Shown: one piece after another, positions 58,427-64,000 of the stretch
How the letters are laid out: each line of letters opens with the position of its first letter
Position numbering within the stretch: position 1 is the first letter of the stretch
Assembly: GCF_009901565.1 (NCBI RefSeq)
Contig: NZ_WXEW01000001.1
Span: forward strand, 62,001-126,000
Origin: Herbidospora solisilvae
GTDB taxonomy: Bacteria > Actinomycetota > Actinomycetes > Streptosporangiales > Streptosporangiaceae
Direction of reading: 5' to 3'
DNA: 64,000 nucleotides
The notes under the pieces: generated by a model
Databases searched by the model: none
The model's input: the letters and a program-made list of their open reading frames with translations, nothing else
Told to the model about the DNA's origin: nothing
Position numbers and translations under genes: made by a program

Positions 58427-58654
58427 GAAGATCAACAGTAGCCCCATTCGTGAACTCCCATGCCGTCACCGGCACCGGTATCCGGCCGCCGCGGTCGTGC
58501 GGTGGACGTCGGTCGGCGTAGGCTTGGGGGGCGCTCAGGGCGCGTCCGATCCGCGGGAAGGGCCGAGCCCACCTGATGCTCCTCCAACCACCCGGTCCGA
58601 CCTCCTTTCCGGCCTGATCATGCGGATGCCAGGCCACACGGAAACGAGGTTGTG

Positions 58655-60118
58655 ATGGTCGTCCGCCGTCTGCCCGACGATCCCAGCATCGCGTGGCTGC
58701 GCAAACAGGCCAAGACGCTCCTGCGGCAGGCGCGGTCGGGTGATTCCACGGAGCTGGTCGCCGAGTTCCATCCCCGCCCGCCCCGCACGCTCACCCTGTC
58801 GGACGCGCAGCTCGTCGTCGCGCGCATGTACGGTTTCGCGAGCTGGCCCCGCCTGAAACACCACCTCGACACCGTCGCCCGCTACTCCCGCTCACCGCAC
58901 CTGGTCGAACCCACTGCGGACCTTGCGGCCGAGTTCCTGCGGCTGGCCTGCCTCACCTACGGCTCCGACCACCCGGGCCGGACGCGGGAGGCCGACCTGC
59001 TGCTGGCCCGGCATCCCGAACTCGCCACCGCGAACGTGTTCACGATGGCGGCCACCGGCTCGGCCGAGGCGCTCGCCGCCGTGCTGGCCGCCGACCCGGC
59101 GCTCGCGCGGGCCGAGGGCGGGCCCTTCGGGTGGGAGCCGCTGCTGTATCTCACCTACGCCCGGCCGGCGGCACCGGGTGACCCTGTCGCGGCGGCGCGG
59201 GTGCTGCTCCGGTATGGGGCCGACCCGGACGCCGGGTTCCTGTGGGAGGGGCTGACCTCGCCGTTCACGGCGCTCACCGGGGCGTTCGGCGGCGGGGAGT
59301 CCGATCAGCCGGCGCATCCGCGCGGCCTGGCGCTGGCGCGGGTGCTGCTGGAGGCCGGCGCCGACCCCAACGACGGCCAGACCCTCTACAACCGGGGGCT
59401 GGGCGGGTCCTTCTCCGACGACACCGCCCATCTGGAGCTGCTGCTGGAGTTCGGCCTGGGCCGGGGCGGCGGCGGGCCGTGGCATGCGCGGCTGGGGCCG
59501 ACCCTGCAGTCGCCACGGCAGCTGATGCGGGAGGAACTGTCCACCGCGGCGCTGCGGGGCGGGCCGCGCCGGGCCCGGTTGCTGCTCGCGCACGGCGCCG
59601 AGGTGGACGGGCGGGGCGAGCATCCCGCCTACGGCGGGCACACACCCTATGAGCTGGCCCTGCTCAACGGGCACACCGAGGTCGCGGACCTGCTCACCGC
59701 CGCCGGGGCCACGGCGAACCTGGGGGAGCTGGACGCCTTCGTCGCGGCCTGCATGCGCGCCGACGCCGCGGCGGTCGCCGGTTTCGGGCCCGAGGTGCTC
59801 GCGCGGGCGCTGGCCCGGCATCCGGGGTTGATCAATCGTGCCGCGGGGCTGGGGAAGGCGGAGGCGGTGCGGTTGCTGGCGGGGCTGGGGTTCGACGTCG
59901 ACCACCGGGGGCGGTCGACGCCGCTGCACGAGGCGGCGTGGAACGACGACGTGGAGACGGTGGGGGCGCTGCTCCAACTGGGGGCGGACCCGGCGATCAC
60001 CGACACGCGGTTCGGGGCGACCCCGCTGGGGTGGGCCGAGCACGGCGGCAAACACCGGGCGGCGGCCCTGCTGCGCGAGGTGGGGGAGCGGCGGGAGACC
60101 TCGCCGGAACCGGGCTGA
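58655..60118 (+). CDS. Ankyrin-repeat protein
   Basis: About 487 residues; start at ATG 58655 (or GTG 58652) after ACGAGG. The N-terminal ~70 residues (DDPSIAWLRKQAKTLLRQAR) are a conserved lead segment. Ankyrin repeats follow in the middle and C-terminus (ARVLLEAGADPNDGQTLYN, GHTPYELALLNGHTEVADLL, STPLHEAAWNDDVETVGALL, QLGADPAITDTRFGATPLGW). A cytosolic protein-binding scaffold; partner unknown. Confidence 0.9.
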   Translation: MVVRRLPDDPSIAWLRKQAKTLLRQARSGDSTELVAEFHPRPPRTLTLSDAQLVVARMYGFASWPRLKHHLDTVARYSRSPHLVEPTADLAAEFLRLACLTYGSDHPGRTREADLLLARHPELATANVFTMAATGSAEALAAVLAADPALARAEGGPFGWEPLLYLTYARPAAPGDPVAAARVLLRYGADPDAGFLWEGLTSPFTALTGAFGGGESDQPAHPRGLALARVLLEAGADPNDGQTLYNRGLGGSFSDDTAHLELLLEFGLGRGGGGPWHARLGPTLQSPRQLMREELSTAALRGGPRRARLLLAHGAEVDGRGEHPAYGGHTPYELALLNGHTEVADLLTAAGATANLGELDAFVAACMRADAAAVAGFGPEVLARALARHPGLINRAAGLGKAEAVRLLAGLGFDVDHRGRSTPLHEAAWNDDVETVGALLQLGADPAITDTRFGATPLGWAEHGGKHRAAALLREVGERRETSPEPG

Positions 60119-60223
60119 ACGCGTCGGCTCCCGCCTGCGCCCAACTCCGTCTCCGCCGTGAGCGCGCGTCGACGTGGTCCCCCGGACATCATCCGGGCAC
60201 CGGCGTCGTCGCGGCGGTTCGGG

Positions 60224-60300
60224 GCGCGGCCGGTTGGCGCCGGATGCGGCGCCCGGGCCGGGCGGGGGGCGGTGCCGGGTGGGCGGAGCCGTAACGGAAG
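60224..60300 (+). repeat. Dispersed GC-rich intergenic repeat, copy C
   Basis: GCGGCCGGTTGGCGCCGGAT followed by GCGGCGCCCGGGCC, a G-rich stretch and GGGTGGGCGGAGCCGTAACGGA-like end. It matches copy B (48917-49000, inverted) almost base for base in its first 20 and last 20 positions. It lies between the ankyrin and PhyH genes. Confidence 0.65.
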
Positions 60301-60308
60301 GAAGGAAG

Positions 60309-61037
60309 CTAGCGCAGGGCGGCGCCCAGCGGGGTGTCCTCGGCGGGGTCGAAGTGGGGGTCGAGGGTGATCGGGAGCTGGGACATGAAGCGGGGGCGGG
60401 TGCCCTGGTGGGTCTGGGCGGCGTGGACGAGGAGCGGGTGGCAGATGTAGACGTCGCCCGGCTCGCCGGTCGCATGGGCCAGGGGGCGGTGGCGGCTGAC
60501 CTCCTCCAGGCGGGGTCCGTAGGCCATCAGGTCGACCTCGTCGTCACCGAGCAGCGCGGCGACGTCGCGCTGGGAGCCGGCGCGGATGCGGGTGGGGGCG
60601 TCGTCGGGGCCGACCTCGGAGAACAGGGTGAGCAGCAGCAGGCTCCGCGACCGGACGGCGATCTTGGACCAGTCGGGGGCGGCGTTGAGGTCGATGTGCC
60701 AGCCGGTGTCGCCCGCGTCGGGCAGATTGGGGAACCGGACCGGGATGTTGCCCAGCGTGGTGCGCCTGCCCCAGCGGCCCTCGCCGGCGATCTGGTCGAG
60801 CCCGGCGGCCAGGCGGGGGGAGCCGATCATCTGGCCGAAGGGGCCGAAACCGGCGGGGTCGGCGGTCCACACGACCGTCTGGGTCCAGGAGGACGGGTCG
60901 TCGGGGGACAGGCCGATCTGCTGCCACAGCACGGCCCGGGCGGCGTCGGCGACCTCCCGGGGGACGATCGCGGGCAGTTTCAGGAAGCCGTCGCGGGCGA
61001 AGGCGTCGAGATCGGCGGCGGAGAAGGGCGCGGACAT
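60309..61037 (-). CDS. Phytanoyl-CoA dioxygenase (PhyH)-family protein
   Basis: 242 residues. FARDGFLKLPAIVPREV is the PhyH N-terminus; the iron triad is in GWHIDLN (His, Asp) and CHPLLVHAAQ (distal His), and RPRFMSQLP holds the 2-oxoglutarate-binding Arg. It is a non-haem Fe(II)/2OG oxygenase; hydroxylation of a small or secondary-metabolite substrate is likely. It stands alone. Confidence 0.88.
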   Translation of the reverse strand: MSAPFSAADLDAFARDGFLKLPAIVPREVADAARAVLWQQIGLSPDDPSSWTQTVVWTADPAGFGPFGQMIGSPRLAAGLDQIAGEGRWGRRTTLGNIPVRFPNLPDAGDTGWHIDLNAAPDWSKIAVRSRSLLLLTLFSEVGPDDAPTRIRAGSQRDVAALLGDDEVDLMAYGPRLEEVSRHRPLAHATGEPGDVYICHPLLVHAAQTHQGTRPRFMSQLPITLDPHFDPAEDTPLGAALR

Positions 61038-61120
61038 GGGGGCGACGGTAGCGAGGTGCCGCGCCGCCGACCATCCATTTAACTCGCCGTCGCGCCGGGG
61101 CGAGGGGCGCGATCGTGCGC

Positions 61121-62104
61121 TCAGACCAGGGTGAGCTGGCGGTCAGGGGAGCGGCGGCGTTTCCACTGCCGGGAGGTCTTGCCGATGCCGTAGGCGGCGG
61201 CCAGCGACTCGACCTGGGCGGCGATGCGGGCCCGGTAGTCGGCCGGGGTCAGCGGGCCGGTGCCGTACAGGTCGTCATAGCGCGGCACTAGGCCCGGGTG
61301 GTCGCGCCCCAGCCACGCCAGGAACGCCTCGCGCGCGCCCGGCGGCAGCCGCAGCACGCCCGGCACCAGGGAGACCGCGCCCGCCTCGGCGGCGCGGCGG
61401 ACGGTCGCCTGCAGGCTGTCGGGCGAGTCGGTGATCAGCGGCAGGATGGGCGCCATCAGCACCCCGCACGGGACGCCCGCCTCGTTGAGGGCGGCGCAGA
61501 CCTCCAGGCGGCGCTGCGGGGAGACCGCGCCGGGTTCCAGGCCGCGCCGCAGCCGGTCGTCGACGAAGCCGACCGACACCGCGACCGACACGCGGGTGAC
61601 CTTGGCGGCCTCGCGTAACAGGGGCAGGTCGCGCAGCACCAGCGGGCTCTTGGTCAGGACGGTGAACGGGTTGCCGGCGTCGGCCAGCGCCTTGATGATC
61701 TTCGGCATGAGCCGGTAGACCTCTTCGGCGCCCTGGTAGCAGTCGCCGTTGAGGCCGAGCGCGACCGGTTCGCCCCGCCACCGGGGCGCGGCCAGCTCGC
61801 GGCGCAGCCGGGCGGCCAGGTCGGTCTTCACCACGATCTTGGTGTCGAAGTCGTCGCCGGTGTCCAGGCCCAGGTAGCGGTGGCCCCTGCGGGCGGCGCA
61901 GTAGCGGCAGCCGGTGCGGCAGCCGCGGTAGGGGCTGACGGCCCAGGCGTAGGGGAGCTCGGCGGCGGCCGGGACGGCCTCGATGGCGGTGCGGGCGCTC
62001 ACCTCGTAGCAGGTGATGTCGCCGAACTCGCGGGTGATGGCCTGCCGCTCGACCCGGGGGCGCGCGGGCCCGGCCTCGTGCAGGGTGGGTGCGTCCCAAC
62101 GCAT
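61121..62104 (-). CDS. Rv2578c-family radical SAM protein
   Basis: 327 residues from the ATG at 62102-62104 (MRWDAPTLHE); an in-frame upstream ATG is less likely. Cys62, Cys66 and Cys69 in GCRTGCRYC bind the radical-SAM [4Fe-4S] cluster. NGDCYQGAEEVYRLMPKIIK, FTVLTKSPLVLRDLPLL and VSVAVSVGFVDDRLRRGLEP follow the SplB/Rv2578c-like pattern. Reaction unknown; family members are widespread in actinobacteria. Confidence 0.93.
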   Translation of the reverse strand: MRWDAPTLHEAGPARPRVERQAITREFGDITCYEVSARTAIEAVPAAAELPYAWAVSPYRGCRTGCRYCAARRGHRYLGLDTGDDFDTKIVVKTDLAARLRRELAAPRWRGEPVALGLNGDCYQGAEEVYRLMPKIIKALADAGNPFTVLTKSPLVLRDLPLLREAAKVTRVSVAVSVGFVDDRLRRGLEPGAVSPQRRLEVCAALNEAGVPCGVLMAPILPLITDSPDSLQATVRRAAEAGAVSLVPGVLRLPPGAREAFLAWLGRDHPGLVPRYDDLYGTGPLTPADYRARIAAQVESLAAAYGIGKTSRQWKRRRSPDRQLTLV

Positions 62105-62186
62105 GACGACCAGTAGAACACGCATTCGACCCTTCTCGCCAGTCGGACGCGCCCACCGATAACGTGTCACAAAAGGTGCAAATAAC

Positions 62187-62525
62187 GTGAAAGGAACAGC
62201 TGTGGCGTGGATTTTCCTGGCGGGAGCCATCGTGTCCGAGGTGCTCGCCACCACCGCGCTGAAACTCAGCAACGGCTTCTCCCACCGGCTGTGGTCGGTC
62301 GTCGTCGTGATCGGCTACGTCGCCTCCTTCGCGCTGCTGTCGCGGGCGCTGAAACTCCAGATGCCCGTCGGCGTCGCCTACGCCGTCTGGGCCGGGGTGG
62401 GCACCGCCGTGATCGCCTCCATCGGCGCGCTGTTCCTCGGCGAGGCCATGACGATGGCCAAGGCGGGCGGGATCGCACTCATCATCGGCGGCGTGGTGCT
62501 GCTGAACCTGTCCGGATCCCACTGA
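62187..62525 (+). CDS. SMR-family multidrug/guanidinium-type transporter
   Basis: 112 residues from a GTG at 62187, or 107 from GTG 62202. Four hydrophobic helices with the conserved active-site Glu in LAGAIVSEVLATTALKLSNG, and YAVWAGVGTA in helix 3, define an EmrE/SugE-type SMR protein that works as a proton-coupled antiporter dimer. I found no guanidine riboswitch upstream. Probably co-transcribed with the next gene (28-nt gap). Confidence 0.93.
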   Translation: MKGTAVAWIFLAGAIVSEVLATTALKLSNGFSHRLWSVVVVIGYVASFALLSRALKLQMPVGVAYAVWAGVGTAVIASIGALFLGEAMTMAKAGGIALIIGGVVLLNLSGSH

Positions 62526-62553
62526 CAGAATCTCCCTGGCATAAGGTCGGAGA

Positions 62554-62877
62554 GTGATCTTTCATCTCGCGCTGGCCTCGGACTGGGCGCACGCCCAGAA
62601 AGACGGGGAATACCGCATCTCCACCCTGGGACGCACCCTGGAGCAGGAGGGCTTCATCCACGCCTCCCGCGACCTGCCGCAGGCCCGCGCCGTGGCGACC
62701 CGCTACTACGCCGACGTCACCGAGCCGCTCCTGCTGCTGCACATCGACGACACCCGGCTCCAGGTCCCGGTCGTGATGGAGACCCCCGAAGGCACCGCCG
62801 AGGAGTTCCCCCACATCTACGGCCCGCTCCCGGTCGCCGCCGTCGCGGCCGTCACCCCGTTCAGCCTCGCGACCTGA
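62554..62877 (+). CDS. DUF952-family protein
   Basis: 107 residues from a GTG at 62554. EGFIHASRDLPQARAVATRY, LLLLHIDDTRL and EEFPHIYGPLPV are the conserved blocks of DUF952, a glutathione-S-transferase-like/ADP-ribosyl-related small fold of unknown activity. Conserved His and Tyr residues in FIHAS and HIYGPL are candidates for a catalytic site. Confidence 0.9.
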   Translation: MIFHLALASDWAHAQKDGEYRISTLGRTLEQEGFIHASRDLPQARAVATRYYADVTEPLLLLHIDDTRLQVPVVMETPEGTAEEFPHIYGPLPVAAVAAVTPFSLAT

Positions 62878-62904
62878 CCCGATCGCACCCGATCTCACCC
62901 GATC

Positions 62905-63564
62905 TCACCCGTCGAAGGTGACCGCGCCCGCCTCGTAGGCGACGATCGCCGCCTGCACCCGGTTGGCCACCCCCAGCCGGGTCAGGATCGCGCTGACGTA
63001 GGTCTTCACCGTCCCCTCCGTCAGCCGCAGCGACCGGGCGATGGCCTGGTTGGACAACCCCGCCCCCACCAGCTCCAGCACCTCCCGCTCACGCGGCGTC
63101 AGCACCGCCACCCGGCCCCGCGCCGCCGCCGCCCGCCCCGAGTCGCGGTTGTTCAGCTCGGCGATCACCCGCGCGGCGACCTTCGGCGACAGGTAGGCCG
63201 CCCCGCCCGCCACCGCGTGAATGCCGGCCAGCAGCTCGCGCGGGTCGCCCGACTTCAGCAGGAACCCGCCCGCGCCGACCTTCAGCGCCCGCGCGATGTA
63301 CTCGTCCTCGCCGAACGTCGTCAGCATCACCACCCCCGTCGCGGGGGAGACGCGGCGGATCTCGGCCGCGGCGGCCAGCCCGTCCATGACCGGCATCCGG
63401 ATGTCCATCACGACGACGTCGGGCCGGTGCGACAACGTCCGCTCCACCGCCTCCCTGCCGTCGGAGGCCTCGGCGACCACCTCGATGCCCGCATCGGCGT
63501 CCAGGATCGCCCGCACCCCCGCCCGGATCAGCATCTCGTCGTCGGCCAGCACCACCTTGATCAT
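62905..63564 (-). CDS. NarL/LuxR-type response regulator
   Basis: 219 residues. The receiver domain has the acidic pair DDE, phospho-acceptor Asp in VVVMDIRMPVMDG and Lys in FLLKSG. The C-terminal LuxR HTH reads LTPREREVLELVGAGLSNQA and TVKTYVSAILTRLG. Its start overlaps the histidine-kinase stop by 4 nt, so the kinase encoded upstream is its partner. Confidence 0.95.
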   Translation of the reverse strand: MIKVVLADDEMLIRAGVRAILDADAGIEVVAEASDGREAVERTLSHRPDVVVMDIRMPVMDGLAAAAEIRRVSPATGVVMLTTFGEDEYIARALKVGAGGFLLKSGDPRELLAGIHAVAGGAAYLSPKVAARVIAELNNRDSGRAAAARGRVAVLTPREREVLELVGAGLSNQAIARSLRLTEGTVKTYVSAILTRLGVANRVQAAIVAYEAGAVTFDG

Positions 63565-64000
63565 GCGCGCGCCTCGTCGGGCAGGCCCGCGCTGATCTCG
63601 AACCGGCCCTCCTCGGCCCGCGCCGCGAACGTGCCGCCCGCCAGCCGCACCCGCTCCGACAACCCGACCAGGCCCGTGCCCGCCCGCGTCATCGGCCGCG
63701 TCATCGGCCGCACCGCCTCCGCGCCGGGTTCCAGGTCGTTGCGCACCGTCACCGTCATCCGCCCCTCCCGCCGGGTCAGCCGCACCACGACCGGCGCGCC
63801 CGGCGCGTGCTTGGCCGCGTTCGTCAGCCCCTCCTGCACGACCCGGTAGGCCGCCCCCAGCGGGTCGGCGCCCGCCGGATCCCCCTCCAACGTCACCGTC
63901 ATCCCCGACGCGCGCGCCCGCGCCACCAGATCGGCGATCCCGCCCGCCCGCGCGTGGGGGAGCAGCGTCGCCGGTTCGTCCTCGGTCCGCAGCATCCCGA
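63561..64000 (-). CDS. Sensor histidine kinase, C-terminal part (cut by window edge)
   Basis: Only the last ~146 residues are inside the window; the frame continues past 64000. AAYRVVQEGLTNAAKHAPGA is the N-box of NarX/DesK-type HATPase domains and GTGLVGLSERVRLAGGTFAA is the G-box. A short in-frame duplication (GTCATCGGCCGC twice, 63690-63715) gives the repeated RPMTRPMTR just before it. Four-base overlap with the response regulator gene. Confidence 0.92.
   Translation of the reverse strand, partial: GMLRTEDEPATLLPHARAGGIADLVARARASGMTVTLEGDPAGADPLGAAYRVVQEGLTNAAKHAPGAPVVVRLTRREGRMTVTVRNDLEPGAEAVRPMTRPMTRAGTGLVGLSERVRLAGGTFAARAEEGRFEISAGLPDEARA

Noticed and set aside
57497-58441. Long plus-strand frame opposite the APH-like gene.
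   Set aside because: Low-complexity shadow; the minus frame carries the complete Brenner motif.
62105-62186. Guanidine (ykkC/mini-ykkC) riboswitch upstream of the SMR transporter.
   Set aside because: I found no pair of ACGR-loop hairpins or ykkC core in the short gap.

Overview
The window is very GC-rich, uses GTG and TTG starts freely, and is dense in TetR, MarR and GntR regulators, F420-type luciferase-like oxidoreductases, SigJ-type ECF sigma factors, SpoIIE-like phosphatases and a c-di-AMP riboswitch in front of a cell-wall hydrolase. Together these point to a filamentous actinomycete chromosome, most likely Streptosporangiales (Nonomuraea/Streptosporangium-like). That placement is inferred from style and gene families, not from a marker gene.

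Layout. 0-10.2 kb: a secreted polymorphic-toxin locus with a LamG-domain protein, a giant RHS/YD-repeat protein carrying a C-terminal Hint (autoprocessing) domain and an ADP-ribosyltransferase-like toxin tip, then a small putative immunity gene and a 14-bp terminator hairpin. 10.3-15.5 kb: a leftward SDR / aldehyde dehydrogenase / MFS efflux cluster under a divergent TetR. 15.5-19.1 kb: a scarred region with a WD40 remnant, a coiled-coil protein preceded by a perfect 15-bp inverted repeat, two unrelated arrays that both have an exact 100-bp period (one inside an IS5-type transposase remnant) and a Nudix gene. 19.1-25.5 kb: DUF1062, VOC and methyltransferase genes, then a probable phosphonate-catabolism unit: a TauE-type permease, a natural fusion of a PhnY/TmpA-like 2-oxoglutarate oxygenase with a PhnZ/TmpB-like HD-domain oxygenase, and a UTRA-type GntR regulator. 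25.5-32.2 kb: MarR/SDR pair, SPFH protein and FCD-type GntR in a segment flanked by inverted duplication scars, and an F420-type three-gene operon (NADP reductase plus two LLM oxidoreductases) with a divergent MarR.

32.2-40.2 kb is the most unusual part. Behind a conserved MerR-like regulator lie two tandem minus-strand RNAs with every element of a tRNA body except the normal order: in each, T-arm and acceptor 3' strand come first, a 7-nt loop follows, then acceptor 5' strand and D-arm, with the anticodon-stem halves at the outer ends. They are either circularly permuted tRNA genes or bacterial Y-RNA-like tRNA mimics. Next to them on the same strand is a conserved actinobacterial protein of unknown function. 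Divergent from it is a tightly coupled three-gene cassette: a CCA-adding-enzyme-like nucleotidyltransferase, an unrecognised 423-aa protein and a large protein combining a Lon-protease-like domain, one membrane segment and a WD40-like beta-propeller. This looks like an uncharacterised, possibly conflict- or RNA-related, system.

40.3-64 kb is mostly ordinary accessory/core chromosome: alpha/beta hydrolase, MarR/NmrA pair, GAF-PP2C phosphatase, a SigJ-like sigma factor with an NDH-2-like oxidoreductase, a TetR-controlled ABC exporter, a CHAP hydrolase behind a c-di-AMP riboswitch, a serine hydrolase, the RecD2 helicase, a lipoprotein L,D-transpeptidase, an MBL-fold hydrolase, an APH-like kinase, an ankyrin protein, a PhyH-type dioxygenase, an Rv2578c-type radical SAM protein, an SMR transporter, DUF952, and a NarL-type two-component system cut by the right edge. 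A dispersed GC-rich intergenic repeat occurs three times in the window.
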